Source of the DNA: Mermis nigrescens
Taxonomy: Eukaryota > Nematoda > Enoplea > Mermithida > Mermithidae
Direction: 5' to 3'
Length of the DNA stretch: 64,000 bases
Assembly (NCBI GenBank): GCA_036768485.1
Contig: JAVLUZ010000273.1
Location: forward strand, 6,280,846 to 6,344,845
Both the position numbers and the translations under genes were made by a program. Positions 35,012-48,263 of the stretch are shown one piece after another; position 1 is the stretch's first letter, and each line of letters begins with the position of its first letter. The notes under the pieces are model-generated. The model had not been told where the DNA came from and searched no databases. It was given only the letters and a program-made list of their open reading frames with translations.

Positions 35012-35166
35012 CAACCCGAAATTTACGGTCGTGGGCTTCTCGGCAAATCGACCGATTCGTTTTCAGCCACGAGCGAATTATGGTCTTTTGGTGTAACATT
35101 GTATCACGTGACTACGGGCCACTTGCCTTTTAAGCCGTTCGGTGGCCGGAAGAATCGCGATACTAT
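35012..35166 (+). CDS. TBK1: TBK1-like kinase exon: P+1 loop to G-helix
   Basis: Acceptor TTTCATTTAG|, phase 0. It begins QPEIYGRGLL, equivalent to HPDMYERAVL in the family. ATSELWSFGVTLYHVTTGHLPFKPFGGRKNRDTM follows, with the conserved ELWS-x-GVT-x-YH and LPF-x-PF-GG-RKN signatures, the latter characteristic of insect-type IKK-epsilon. Donor ACTAT|GTAAAT; two bases of the Met codon are carried over. Confidence 0.92.
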
Positions 35167-35822
35167 GTAAATTGATTTATTTTCATTCTTAAATACTGTA
35201 ATCAAATTTTTGGGAAATTTTATTTTATTTTTTAATTTAATCTTTTTAAATTTTTTATTTTTTTGCGTTTTATTTCAACCGGCATTTTACAGTAAGCTCC
35301 AGACATGCTTAATAGAAAAAATTCTGGGGTAGGAACCAATATATTTTTTGCAATGCTTATTCCTAGGCTCAAAAACGCCGGATACGCGTCAAGAACACAA
35401 TTTATGGCTTTACTGATGATGCGCTTTCTTTTTTAAACATAAAACATCATTGTTTTTTGTTTATTCTAGTTCAAGTTTTGGCATTGTTTAATAATCTGTA
35501 TTTAAAGACAAGTGTAAAGTTTAAGATTAGCAAGCGCTTGAAAAGAAATGCAAAATTGATATTTGAGCAACGAATAACGCATTATTCCATAATTTAGACA
35601 GCAGAAGATTAATGATATTTTTCGGTGTAATGTGGTGTAAAGTGCTAATGCAGTAAGATTTCAACCAATTAATTATGCCTACCCACATCACGAAACGCAA
35701 TTTGGCCCAAGTTTAAATTCTACTCGTAATATGAGCCTTATCGTTCAAAGTACGATGAGGGTTTGAGCATCAAGTTTCACTTTACACTGTGTTCTTGTTT
35801 AAACTGCTAAAACTTGTCGCAG

Positions 35823-35938
35823 GTATAAGATCATATCGTCCAAGCAAAGCGGCGTCATATCAGGTGTACAGGAGACGGAAAATGGTCCAATAGTATGGTC
35901 GAATGTTCTGCCTCGTTATTGTCGGCTCTCGGGGTACA
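35823..35938 (+). CDS. TBK1: TBK1-like kinase exon: SGxISGxQ region
   Basis: Acceptor TTGTCGCAG| supplies G to complete Met. It reads [21 protein letters not shown], then PIVWSNVLP, a close match to the family's YKIIT-x-K-x-SG-x-ISGVQ-x-x-ENGPI-x-W. CRLSG marks the start of the last kinase helices. Three donors are possible (35934, 35939 or 35941), giving phases 2, 1 or 0. The choice depends on the poorly defined next exon. The following in-frame stop lies in the intron. Confidence 0.88.
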
Positions 35939-37661
35939 GTGTATTGGAGTTTATATCATAAAAACTATATACAGGTGCGTAATTACACAAGTGTAAACTA
36001 ATTACTTCACACTTTTTTTACAGTAATACAATAATTTATTCCGATGTACTGTAAGTTGTGTATTAATTTCTAACAAATTTATCCGATATGTGTAATGCAT
36101 ATACACGTAATGCATAAAATAGATGTTCCAAATGTAATATTAATAGAATAAGGTAGAAACTAAAAATAATGCAAAAAACAAGTGTTATTTTTTTAAATTG
36201 AAACTCTAATATTTCCCCTTAACCTGATTATTTTTTTGGCAAAGATATGCGTTTTTAGTTAGTTTTTCACATTTTTTACCAGAAATGTAAGCCCATTTTT
36301 CATCACTGAAACGTTATAAAATATATTTCAAAGCTTTAAAATTTTCGTTGGTGGCGAAAAAAGTCTCGAACTGCCGAAAATTATGATTTAGTATTTTTAC
36401 ATTTTTGGTTTCTGTGTTGTATGGGATGCGACCATAGTTGGCTTGTCGACATGCATGTAACGGCTCGAAATTTAGGCTGGAGGGGGGTCCGCGGCCATTT
36501 TCAGGGAGGGGGATATGACCTCGGATTTTTAACCAAAATCGTCCAAAAAAAACACGCTTAATACTGCCAATTTTTTCCCAAAATCGGGTTGGGGGGGGGG
36601 GTCAAAAATTTTCTAGCTCTTGGGGGATGGGGGTAATGATTTAATAATATTTCATTTTAATAATTTAATAATTTGAAAAAAATTATTTTTTAATGATTGT
36701 AATAATTTTAGATAATGTCGGAACATAATATTTACTAATTAATTAATTAATTGATTAAATTTGATTAAACTATTATTGATTTTGAGTACATTCTGTAGAA
36801 TTCTTCATGAGTACATTTTTAAACTTCCTTGACTGAGACAATTTTTCTGTTTACTGAAGCTGAAAAATTGCAGAAACTAAGCAATTTTTTTCGAATTATT
36901 ATAAATATTGATTTATTGGTACGAGTACTATCAAATGTTATTTTGAACTTGGATATCTCAACAACTATATACTATACAGATAGGCGAAAATAATGGTGTT
37001 TTTTAGCTTTTCTCAACGAGATCTACACATTGGAAAAGAAAAAAGTTTAAAAACAAATTTGATATTATGATTATATTAGACATATGTGTGTTGTATATAT
37101 AATGAATATAGGCGCGAAGCGCCCAAAAATTTAGGGCTTATAAGCTCAAAAAGTGCTAAAATCTATTCTAGCGGTCTTTCAGATGCACTTTAAGAATCTT
37201 CCTTTGGAAGACTCCGTAAAAATATTGGACTTGGGGGTAATTAGTCCACGCACCCCACCCCTCTTCCCACAGCTTCGCCACTGATTGAATGCCGGACATA
37301 TGTACAGAGTGTCCCAAAAAGGGCTACACCCTGATGTGATGTTACACGTTATAATTTCGACTAACAGGTATGAACATAGATTTTGAGACTCGTTGCATTA
37401 TTGTGCAAAAAAATTGGCCAGCTGCCGGCCCTTGCGCTATCGCGCTTCGTTTACGCGCTATCCTTATCTGTGTAAGAAAAAATTAAAATTGAAATATAAA
37501 AAATAAAAATGCCAAAATCTGGTTCCTTTCTGTTACTGATTTGCTCACCCTTTTGTCGATGCCTTGCGCTTTTTCGCACTTTGTACAATAACTCTAATAT
37601 GTTGTTCGAGCAAGGTGGTTATTTTTTCTGACTAAATTTATTGCTTTATTATGCGTACAGA

Positions 37662-37855
37662 CGGGCGGATTTAAGGGGGGGGGCGGGGGAGGCGGCCGCC
37701 TCCATTGGCTAAAAATAGTACACAAAATTAAGGATTTTTGCGCGATTTTTAGCGATTTTTGGGTTAAAACGGCTAATTTTTCCGCCAAAGTCATCGTTCC
37801 GCCTCCCTTAGGGATACCGCTCCCCCCCCTTAGGAAAATCCTGGATCCGCCACCG
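37662..37855 (+). mobile_element. Family B MITE, copy B4
   Basis: Ends CGGGCGGATTTAAGG and CTGGATCCGCCACCG. Flanks CGTACAGA / CTTACAGA, 7 of 8 identical. 194 bp, intronic. Confidence 0.85.
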
Positions 37856-38614
37856 CTTACAGAGATTTTTGGAAGTATAAAAGGTCTAAAATTTCCGAAA
37901 ATTTTAGGCGTTTCATGCCAGAACCAGAAATTGTCTGCTTCTGAATGTCCGTGTCATCACATAAATTGTAGATGAAAAGGCAAAACCGCCAAATTTTGTC
38001 CATTGCTTAGATTTTCGGAAGGGCAAAAAGTGTGAAAAGTCTAAAATTTCTGAAAATTTAAAGCGTTTCTTGCCTGAACCAGTAATTGTCTGTTCTTAGT
38101 GTCTCTGTCGTCACATAAATTGTAGTCGAAAAGGCAAAACTCAAATTTTTTCCATTGCTTTTCTGTTTGTCTTAAAATAGCTTAAAAATAGCGAAGAAAA
38201 TTGTCTTTTTTAACCCATTTTCAGCCGAATTAGGGTTCAGCCTACCTATGGGAACTTATAGTTGGACGGGTTGCAGATTTGGCTATTTCCCAGGTACGCC
38301 CCCATCCCCCTAAAGTTAGGAAGTTGAAATTTGTCGAACATTTGTGTTTTTTTGCTCATTTTTAGACTATTTTTTTGCCATTTTTGGCCACAAATTGGGG
38401 GTGTTACCCCCATCCTCTCAATAATCAATTGTTTTCAAACACGACCAGAAGCTTGAGGACTGGAAAAAATTATTATCCGTAATTTTTTAATTCAAAGATG
38501 CGAGAAAACATATTTAATCTATCATTTTCATGCATTCGATACGATTTTTAGTTAATTAGAAAACTTTTTCGACATATTGGTGACAATTGATCGTAATCGA
38601 ATTCTGAGTTTACA

Positions 38615-38772
38615 CAGGCAAGTAGCTGGCCGTCCTAGACCAACACTAATTTTGGGGGACTAAGCCCTAAAAGGCTAAAAATAGCATAAAATAGCGTTTA
38701 AAAAGTCCAATTTTCGATTTGTCTGAATTTTGGGAACCCGAACCCCCCATTCAAGCCAGAGATACGTGCCTG
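38615..38772 (+). mobile_element. Family C MITE, copy C3
   Basis: Ends CAGGCAAGTAGCTGG and ATACGTGCCTG. Flanks AGTTTACA / AGTAAACA, 6 of 8. It lies 15 bases before the giant palindrome. Confidence 0.78.
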
Positions 38773-39188
38773 AGTAAACAAACATATAGTAGTAAGGAGA
38801 CCCCCCGCAAGCGTAAAATGGGGGTCCGCTCTATGCTTAAGCATTACACGTCGGCCAATGAGCCTTCTTTTCGGGGTCCGCTTTTTTCCATGGGGGAAAA
38901 TTTCCCAGGGGGAAAATTCAATAGTGGAAAATTTCTCCGGGGGAATTTTTGAAGTCTTTTAAGCCCTGTTTCCCTAGGACGCGTGTGTTATAACATAGCC
39001 TGTGCTTAAGCAAAGGCGGAACGAACATGCCCAGAATTTTTTCCTTTTTAAGCTGGATTTTGATAACCATGCCCAGACCTGCCAGCCGCCGCCCGCCCGC
39101 CCAGGGCCAGGGGCCCAGGGCCAGGAGAAGAAAGTTCGGGGGTCCACCTTCGGCTACCCCCGCTTATATTAATAGATTTGAAAAAAAT

Positions 39189-39255
39189 CGCCCGAGCTGG
39201 GAATCTAACCACCGACCTGCGCGTTTGAAGATTAGCCGCTTAACCACTGTGCGAT
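39189..39255 (-). ncRNA. tRNA-like segment in left arm of the palindrome
   Basis: The mirror of 48197-48263 with a few changes. The B-box equivalent reads GGTTAGATTCCC and is weaker than in the right arm. Confidence 0.35.
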
Positions 39256-39451
39256 TTCAGTTACTATTAAGAAGTTAAAGTGATTTATAAGGCGGACTAT
39301 TCTACCTATGTCATTCTAAAATGTAGTTTTACGATAGTTTTTCCGAACTCAAAAGGCACAGGTTTATCTTGATCACTCTTAATGTTCACTTCAATTGCAT
39401 TGAATGATTTTTTGAGCACAGGTATATAATGTGGAGGGCAAATTTCCATGG

Positions 39452-40275
39452 GGGAAATTTCGGAGTAACTTAAGAATATGGTACTTTCTGAATACTAACA
39501 AATAAACTTCAGAAGAGCGGATTTTTTTGCTCAGTACTTAGAACATGTTGAAAGAAAGCGCGGAAAAAAATTTCATCCGTCTATGATCAATATTACAAAA
39601 GCTTTGGGTTTCTTTAATTAGCCTCTTCTCGACCTAAACAAGCATCTTATCGGCCTAAGTATTTGAAGATTCAAACAGCTGAATGCAGAATCACATGTAG
39701 ATACCCAATTTACGTCGAACTTAGCATCTATACATCGACCTAAGCATCTATATATCGATCTGAGCATCTATACATCGACCTAAGCATCAATAAATCGACG
39801 TAAGCGGGAGCGACCTCGACCTAAGCAGCTTGAAACACCTTTTAGATATACTAAGCCTAAGCCTGAGTATAATAGAAGCAAAAACTTAGATTTTCGTATA
39901 TCTTATCGAGTAAAACCGAAAAAAACATGCAAAAAAATATGAAAATCTTTTAAGTTTTTTTTTAAATTTCAAACAGCTTTCCGCGCATTTTTTCTTTTTT
40001 CTCCTTCATTGCTATGCTTCCTTCCCTTATTTCAGCCCATATTATTTATTTCTGACAAATGTGTAAGTCCTTGGATCGAGTCGTTTAATCGTCCCACGCA
40101 ACACTCAAATCGAGAGTTGCCTGCAACTTTGCAAGTATGGCTCAGATTTTCACCAAATTTTCTTTCCGCGCTTCAATTTATCATGTTCTATCATTTTGGC
40201 AAAAAAAATTTTGGCATTCCGTATTCGTTTTGCACCTTTTCTGAAAGTACCATATTCTTGAGTTTAGCCGGAAAT
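39452..40275. repeat. Segment of about 0.8 kb present only in the left arm
   Basis: Flanked by AAATTTCCATGGGGGAAA (about 39441) and AAATTTCCATGGGGAAAA (about 40273); the right arm has a single such phrase (about 48000). It contains a 21-bp minisatellite built on CATCGACCTAAGCATCTATA at 39715-39800. Confidence 0.7.
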
Positions 40276-40384
40276 TTCCATGGGGAAAACTTGAAATAAC
40301 TATAAGTCAAGAACCAACACTCGGATCAGGCTGAAATTTTCTGAGAATGTTAAGTATATGTTAGGTATGATATATACAAAATTT

Positions 40385-41300
40385 TAGCGCGCGCAACCTA
40401 CAGTATACCAGCATTTCAGTTTACTTTTTTGCATAACTCAAGAACCAATGACCGGATTTTGGTCAGGATATGATGTATATAGGCGAGGCATGCTGCGCAA
40501 ACAATTTTAGCGCGCAGACTACAGTATAACAATTTACTTTTTACACTTTCTCATATAGCACTATATCTCGAGAACTATAGGGCGGATTTTGCCTAAACTC
40601 TGGCGCTATGTACAAAATTTTAGCGCAGTCTACAGTATACCAGTCTACTCTTACACTTTCTTGTATAGCACTCTATTCCAAGAATCACAAGCCGGATTTT
40701 GTTCAAATTTTCAGATATGATGTACAAACCTTATTGTGCTATGTAGGAGGAATTTTAGCGCGCAGTCTACAGTATACCAATTTACTTTTTACACTTTATC
40801 ATATTCCAAGAATCAAAAGCCGGATCTTGTTCAAATTTTTTAGAATATGACGTATAAACCCAAGCTGTGCTATGTACAGAATTCTTAGCGCGCAGTCTAC
40901 AGTATACCAGTTTACTTTACACTTTATCATATTCCAAGAATCATCAGCCGGATCTTGTTCAAATTTTGTGGAATATGACGTATAAACCTGAGCTGTGCTA
41001 TGTACAGAATTTTAGTGCAGTCCACAGTATACCATTTTACTTTACACTTTCTCATATAGCACTATATTCCAAGGAACACCAGCTGATATTGTTCAAATTT
41101 TCAGAATATGACGTGCAACCTTTAGCTGTGCTATGTACACAATTTTAGAGCGCAGCATACAGTATACTAATTTACTTTACACTTTCCCGCATAGCACTAT
41201 ATTCCCAGAACCGCTAGCCGGATTTTGTTCAAATTTTCAGGATATCATAAATAAACCTTAGCTCTCCTATGTACAAAATTTTAGCACACGACCTACTTTA
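40385..41300 (+). repeat. Tandem array of 110-130-bp units, left arm
   Basis: Seven or eight units built around TACAGTATACCA, TTTACACTTTCTCATATAGC, GCCGGATTTTGTTCAAATTT and GCTATGTACAAAATTTTAGCGC. Mirrored in the right arm at 47090-47930. Short frames across it are repeat artefacts. Confidence 0.88.
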
Positions 41301-41624
41301 TGCTGATTTTTTATTTGCATTGTCTTTACAATGCTTGATTTTTCAGCAGTACCTGTCTAATGATGCCATTAGGATTATTTTTGCCTAAAAATGAGCAACT
41401 AGTATAGGCAAACATTGCTTCAAATTTAATTATCATGCTATTTTGAGCTTATCAAGGTTTATCAGAAAACGCCTGAAAAAGGGCGATCTTTGCCTGCTGT
41501 TCAGCTTGTGGGAATTTTTAAACCCTGAGCTAGCGTTTACTTTATAAACCTCCACACAAAAATTCATTAATGAACACGTAACTTCACCCATGTCATCAGT
41601 ATTGATCTAAAGTTTCAAGTTAGT

Positions 41625-42540
41625 TTGAATATTTTTGTAGTGCTCTTGAATATTTTTTGTAAGTTTGAATATTTTTCGTAGAATTTCGAATATTTTTTGT
41701 AGTTTTTTAATATTTTGTAAAGTTTGGAATATTTTAAATTTAAATATTTTTTGTAGTTTGAATATTTTTTTGTGTTTGGAATGTTCACATGTTTAAGCAT
41801 AGTACTTTTGTAGTTTGTTTTGTAAAATTGAATATTTTTTGTCAAATTTAGAATTGTTTTGTGCGTCAAATTTTATGGTTTTAATTGCATTTTCAGCATC
41901 GTTGACTCTATTTATATGTCATGCAAGGCATGCTCCTTCTTTTTGTTCGGGAAGGATTGATTTTTGTTTGTGAACATAAAATACATTGCGAAATTTGTAG
42001 ACTAATCCACCTATCTCTCTGAGCCATACATTCATTTTTCTTATCGTCAGTTGATAAGTAAAGATACGTGGACCCCTAAATTCGCCAAACCTGCAAACAT
42101 ATGAGGTTTCACCTTAAATCATCACTTTCAGTATATAATGCATTAACACGCCGAGGCGCTACATCTTTTGCCTACCGTTTGTCCAGTAGGGGGTGGAATT
42201 TTGAGCCCTGATGCTGGTTTACTTTTCAAACCTTCACTACAAGCGATTGATGGTCACATAACTCATCTGTGTCATCGTTTTGATCTGAAAATTTCTAAAG
42301 TTTCAAAAATTTTTTTGTGAAAATTTCAACAATTTTTGTAAAGCCTGTAATATTTTTTTGTAAATTCTTAAAATATTTGTAAAGTTTGAATATTTTTGTA
42401 AAGGGTAGAATATTTTTTGTAAGTTTAGAATATTTTTTTGTAAAGTTTGGGAATAAATTTTGCTTGCTGAATTTGCTAAGTTTCGAATATTTTTCGTTGA
42501 GCTTGGGAATTTTGTAAAATTTGAGCATTTTTGCACGTTT
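41625..42540 (+). repeat. Two blocks of a short TTTGTAAAGTTTGGAATATT repeat, left arm
   Basis: About 18-23-bp units at 41625-41870 and 42295-42540. Mirrored at 46478-46790 and 45738-46020. Confidence 0.85.
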
Positions 42541-43989
42541 GGATAATCTCCTAATGCATTGCTCCAGAATTGCTGACAAATTTTGTATAACATACACTGC
42601 CATACAGAGAATGCAGAAAAATGACAAAAACTCGACAACACATTCCGAAATGATCTACTTGAGTCATGTTCCTCTAAAATCGTTGATTGTGAAAATCTGA
42701 GAAAATTGCACGTATTTTCTGCAACGCACACAAATGGCTTAGTGCTAGTCTCATGCCACATTGATATTTATGTATGGTTTAATTGTTCGTCATATAATTC
42801 TTCAATACCGTGTGAACATAGTTCTTCCACAGTAAATGAATAAATGAGTTCACGCAAAATCTAGCCATATTTTATCAGAGATTGTGGAGTATATGAACAG
42901 ACTACGCAAAATTATCATGTTTGTGTTTTTGGGCAATTTTTTGACAAAATACAAATTTCAAATTTTGAACTGAAAATTATGAAAATTGCAGAAATTTGCA
43001 CTTGGGCACACAGAAAACTTCAACTTTTTCGATGAGAATTCAAGACTTCAGTATTTCAATATTTTCTACATATTTTTACTCTTCCCATTTATCAAAAGTT
43101 GTGGGGGCCATGATATTAATAGTAGGTACATGGTTGGATAACTATTAGTATGTAGTTTTTTCAAATATCGAGGTATAAGTCAATGAAATAATAATATAAT
43201 AATAGTATCATATTCAGTTATTGCTTAAATTTAAGAAAGATGTTTTTGATAGGTTTTTCTAGATTTTAACACTGCTTGAGACTGGAGCACGGCTGAAAAC
43301 TTTCTGTACTAGTCTTATAGTATTAATGTAATAGCTGTAAGGGGTTCGAATGTCGGTCGTTTTAGTACTTGCAAAACTTGAAAAAGCAATCCAACAAGTC
43401 AAAATGGCTCTTTATTCTGAAATAAGGCACAATTTGCTCTGAGGAGCGCTCCCACAAGTATCCTGCTGTGAGACACTGAACATGAAAATAGCTCATGCAT
43501 GAATTAAATTTACCCGATGTCTGATGAAAACAGAATTTAAGCAAAGTTTAGATAATTTTATTTCAATAAAAAATTTCATTAAATTTTTGTGTGCTATTAT
43601 TATAGAAAATAGTCAAATACTGTATCTTTGTCTTGAAATATTATGCTAGTTTCGAAAACTTTCAACTATCCAAGGGCTGAAATTGAACCATAAATAAATA
43701 TGTAGAAATGGGTATGCATAAGCATGTGTTTTTAAGCAAATAACTGACTAAGTGCTTCATATTTTATGACAATTTTATCATTTGTCAACTAACCAAACAA
43801 AATAATATTTACTATCTTCTCTTATTTTTTAGCTAAATGTGTATTATTTATGCAAAAGATGCTAATTTATTCTAATTTTTCACACGATTCTAGCATAATT
43901 TGCATGTCTTAACTCTAGATATATGGTAGGCAATCTAAAAAGGGTCAAAAATTGAGCTTTTATTAGGCTTAGCCCAATACCAATCTACT

Positions 43990-44140
43990 AATTTTTCACT
44001 TTTTTCTAAATAAAATAAAATAAGATAAAATATGAAAATAAAAATGAAAAACCCTCATATTTTATTTTATTTTATTTTATTTTCATATTTTATCTTATTT
44101 TATTTTATTTAGAAAAACTGAAAAATTAGTAGATTGGTAT
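43990..44140. repeat. Centre of the palindrome
   Basis: ACCAATCTACTAATTTTT (ending near 43998) mirrors AAAAATTAGTAGATTGGT (near 44121). AATAAAATAAGATAAAATATG mirrors its complement across a short TTTTA array. The spacer is only tens of bases, so the arms could form a very long hairpin. Confidence 0.85.
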
Positions 44141-45737
44141 TGTATGGGCTTAAGCCCTAATAAAAGCTCAATTTTGACCCTTTTTAGATTACCCCTACCA
44201 TATATCTAGGACCAAGACGTACCAAATTATGCTAGAATCTAGTGTGAAAATTAGGATAAATTAGAATCTTTGCATAAATAGCTCTACATTTAGCTAAAAA
44301 TAAGAGAAGATAGTAAATATTATGTTTGTATGGTGTAACAAATGATAAAATTGTCATAAAGATGAAGCACTTTAGTCAGTTATTTGCTTAAAAAACACAT
44401 GGGAAAGCATGCATCTTATCAATGTGGATAAACTACGAAAATTACCCATTTTCTACATATTTATTTATGGTTTGAGGCACAAACCCTTGGATGGATTGAG
44501 AAGTTTTCAGAACTTAGAAGCATAATATTTTCAAGACAAAGATACAGTATTTGACTATTTTCCTCTAATATGCGATAGCACACAAAGTATGAGTGCACAA
44601 CAGAAATAAAATTATCTAAACTTTTTTTGCTTAAATTTCTGTTTTCATCAGACATCGGGTAAATTTAATTCATGCATGAGCTGATTTACTTCATGTTCGG
44701 CAGTGTCTGCAGCAGGATTCACCCCAATGGGGCGCTCCTCAGAGCACAAATTGTGCCTTATTTCAGAATAAAGAGCCATTTTGACTTATTGGATTGCTTT
44801 TTCCAAGTTTTTACTTAAGTACTAAAACAGCCGACAATTCCAGTTTTCCCGCAAGCTGATGCATTGTACTTATAAGACTAGTACAGAAGAGTTTTTCGGC
44901 CATTGCTCCAGTCTCAAGAAGCTTAAAGTGTTAAAATGCTAGAAAAACCTATCAAAAAAGCTATCTTTCTTAAATTTTAAGCAATAGCTGAATATAATTA
45001 TACTATTATTATATTATTATTTCATTGGCTTATACCTCAGAAGCTGTAGGGAAATCCAGCAGAAGCTGCATATATCAAAGTTATCAACCATGTACCCTCT
45101 TTATTAATATCATAGCCCCTAGCTTTTTGATAGAAATCTTCTGTAGGAGAGTAAAAATATGTAGAAAATAGTTGGAAAGTACTGAAGTCTTGGAGTTCCT
45201 CTATCGAAGAGACGGAAGTTTTCTGTGAATTAACTTGCCCAAATTTCTAAATTCCATGCAATTTTCTATAATTTTCAGTTCAAATTTGGGGTATATTTGT
45301 CAAAAATTACTTAAAAACACAAAAAAACATGATAATTTTGCATAGTCTATTCATTTACTCCACAATCTCTGATAAAATATGGCTAGATTTTGCGTGACTC
45401 ATTTGATTCATTTACTTTGTGGAAAGAACTATGTTTCACACGGTATTTGAAGAATTATATGACAGGCTGAAGCAAACAATACATAAATATCAATGAAATT
45501 CCATGGCTATGAGACAAACACTAAGCCATTTGTGTACGTGCAGAAAATACATGCAATTTTCTCAAATTTAAATCTAATCAAGCATTTTATACTGTGAGGA
45601 ACATGACTTTTTTCAAGTAGATCATTTCGGGATATTGACCATTGTCGAGTTTTTGTCATTTTTCTGCATTCTCTGTATGGTAGTGTATGTATAGCCCACA
45701 AAATTTGTCAGCAATCCTGAGCAATGCCATATTAAAT

Positions 45738-46790
45738 GAAGATTATCCAAACATTGCAAGAAATCTTCCAAATTTTACAAACAATTTCCAAAACTCAACG
45801 AAAAAATATTCCGAACTTAGCAAAAATTCCTATGCTTAAGCAAGCAAAATTTATTCCAAACTTTAGCAAAAATATTCTAAACTTTACAAAAAATATTCTA
45901 CCCTTTACAAAAAATATTCCAAACTTTACAAAAAATATTTCCTTTTTAAATTTACAAAAAAATATTACAGACTTTACAAAAATTGTTAAAACTTTACAAA
46001 AAAAATTTTTGAAACTTTAGAAATTTTCAGATCAAAGTGATGACACAGATGAAGTTATGTATTCATCAATCGCTTATGTGTGAAGGTTTGAAAAAGTAAA
46101 CCCTAGCCTCAGGGCTTAAGAATTCCCACCCCCTAGTTAAACAGTAGGCATAGATCGCCCTTTTCTCGGCGTGTTAATGCATTATATACTGAAATTGATG
46201 ATTTAAAGGTGAAACCTCATATGTTTGCAGGTTTGGCGAATTTAGTCCGCATTAATCTTTGCAGATTTTATCAACTGACGATAAGAAAATGAATGTATGA
46301 AGTAGAAGAGATTCATGGATTAGTCTACAAATTTCGCAATGTGACCTTTATAGTGTTCACAAAGCAAAAAAAAATCAATCCTTACAGGTGCAAAAGAGGA
46401 GCATGCGTTGCACCGGGCATATAAAATAGAGTCAACGATGCTTGAGAAATGCAGATTAGATACATAAAATTTGACACTTTACAAAACAATTCCTAAATTT
46501 CACAAAAAATATTCCAATTTTTACAAAACATATTACAAACTTTACAAAAGTACTATGCTTAAGCATGTGAACTTTATTCCAAACTTTACAAAAAATATTC
46601 CAAAACTTTACAAAAAATATTCCAAATTTTACAGAAAATATTCCAAACTTTACAAAGAATATTCCAAACTTTACAAAAAATATTCGAAATTCTACAAAAA
46701 ATATTCCTAACTTTACTAAAAATATTCCAAACTTTACAAAAAATATTCCAAACTTTACAAAAAATATTCCAAACTTAGCTAATTTTTAGA
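45738..46790 (-). repeat. Short TTTGTAAAGTTT repeat blocks, right arm
   Basis: On the plus strand they read as AACTTTACAAAAAATATTCC units. Mirror of 41625-42540. Confidence 0.85.
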
Positions 46791-47089
46791 TCAATACTGA
46801 TGACATGGATGAAGTTACGTGTTCATTAATGAATTTTGTGTGGAGGTTTATAAAGTAAACGCTAGCTCAGGGTTTAAAATTCCCACAAGCTGAACAGCAG
46901 GCAAAGATCGCCCTTTTTTCAGGCGTTTTCTGATGAACCTTGATAAGCTCAAAATAGCATGATAATTAAATTTGAAGCAATGTTTGCCTATACTAGTTGC
47001 TCATTTTTAGGCAAAAATAATCCCTAATGGCATCATTAGACAGGTACTGCTATAAAAAATCAAGCATTGTAAAGACAATGCAAATAAAA

Positions 47090-47930
47090 ATCAGCATAAA
47101 GTAGATCGTGTGCTAAAATCTTGTACATAGGAGAGCTAAGGTTTATATATGATATCCTGAAAAATTTGAACAAAATCCGGCTAGCGGTTCTGGGAATATA
47201 GTGCTATGCGGGAAAGTCTAAAGTAAATTAGTATACTGTATGCTGCGCTCTAAAATTGTGTGCATAGCACAGCTAAGGTTTATACGTCATATTCTGAAAA
47301 TTTGAACAATATCCGGCTGGTGTTCCTTGGAATATAGTGCTATATGAGAAAGTGTAAAGTAAACTGGTATACTGTGGACTGCGCACTAAAAATTCTGTAC
47401 ATAGCACAGCTTAGGTTTATACGTCATATTCTAAAATTTGAACAAGATCCGGCTGTTGAAGTGTAAAGTAAACTGGTATACTGCTGAGACTGCGCGCTAA
47501 AATTCTGTACATAGCACAACTAAGGTTTGTACGTCATATCACTGAAATTTGAACAAAATCCGGCTGGTGATTCTTGGAATAGAGTGCTATACATGAAAGT
47601 GTAGAGTGAACTGGTGTACTGTAGACTGGGCGCTAAAATTTTGTACATAGCGCAGCAACTAATTTATGTATCTTACCCTGGAAGTTTGAGCAAAACGTTC
47701 TATAGTTCTAGAGATATAGTGCTATATGAGGAAGTGTAAAGTAAGTATTGCTCACTGTAGTCTGCGCGCTAAAATTTTTGCGCAACACGCCTCGCCTATA
47801 TACATCATATCCTGAAAATTTGACCAAAATCCGGTCTTTGGTTCTTGAGTTATGCAAAAGTGTAAACTAATGCTGGTATACTGTAGGTTGCGCGCTAAAA
47901 TTTTATAAATATCATACCTTACATATACTT
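47090..47930 (-). repeat. Tandem array of 110-130-bp units, right arm
   Basis: Mirror of 40385-41300, with one unit partly deleted near 47455. Confidence 0.85.
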
Positions 47931-48196
47931 AACATTCTCAGAAAATTTCAGCCTGATCCGAGTGCTGGTTCTTGAGTTATAGTTATTTCAAGTTTTTCCC
48001 CATGGAAATTTCCTCTCCACATTATATACCTGTGCTCAAAAAATCATTCAATGCAATTGAAGTGAACATTAAGAGTGATCAAGATAAACCTGTGCCTTTT
48101 GAGTTCGGAAAAACTATCGTAAAACTACATTTTAGAATGACATAGGTAGAGTAGTCCGCCTTATAAATCACTTTAACTTCTTAATAGTAACTGAAA

Positions 48197-48263
48197 TCGC
48201 ACAGTGGTTAAGCGGCTAATCTTCAAACGCGCAGGTCGGTGGTTCGATTCCCAGCTCGGGCGA
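48197..48263 (+). ncRNA. tRNA-like segment in right arm of the palindrome
   Basis: TCGCACAGTGGTTAAGCGG resembles a tRNA A box/D arm and GGTTCGATTCCC is a near-perfect B box at the right spacing. Both ends can pair (TCGC with GCGA) and a T run follows at 48265. T-arm pairing is imperfect, so this could be a relic of a tRNA, a SINE-type promoter or a diverged tRNA gene. Confidence 0.45.

Noticed and set aside
40608..41148. Plus-strand frames with recurring YTLSYSKNHQPD-like peptides
   Set aside because: Products of the 110-130-bp tandem array; not conserved as a frame between units.
41615..42761. Lys/Tyr/Asn-rich minus-strand frames within the palindrome arm
   Set aside because: They translate the short TTTGTAAAGTTT repeat and have mirror versions in the other arm; no domain or signal.
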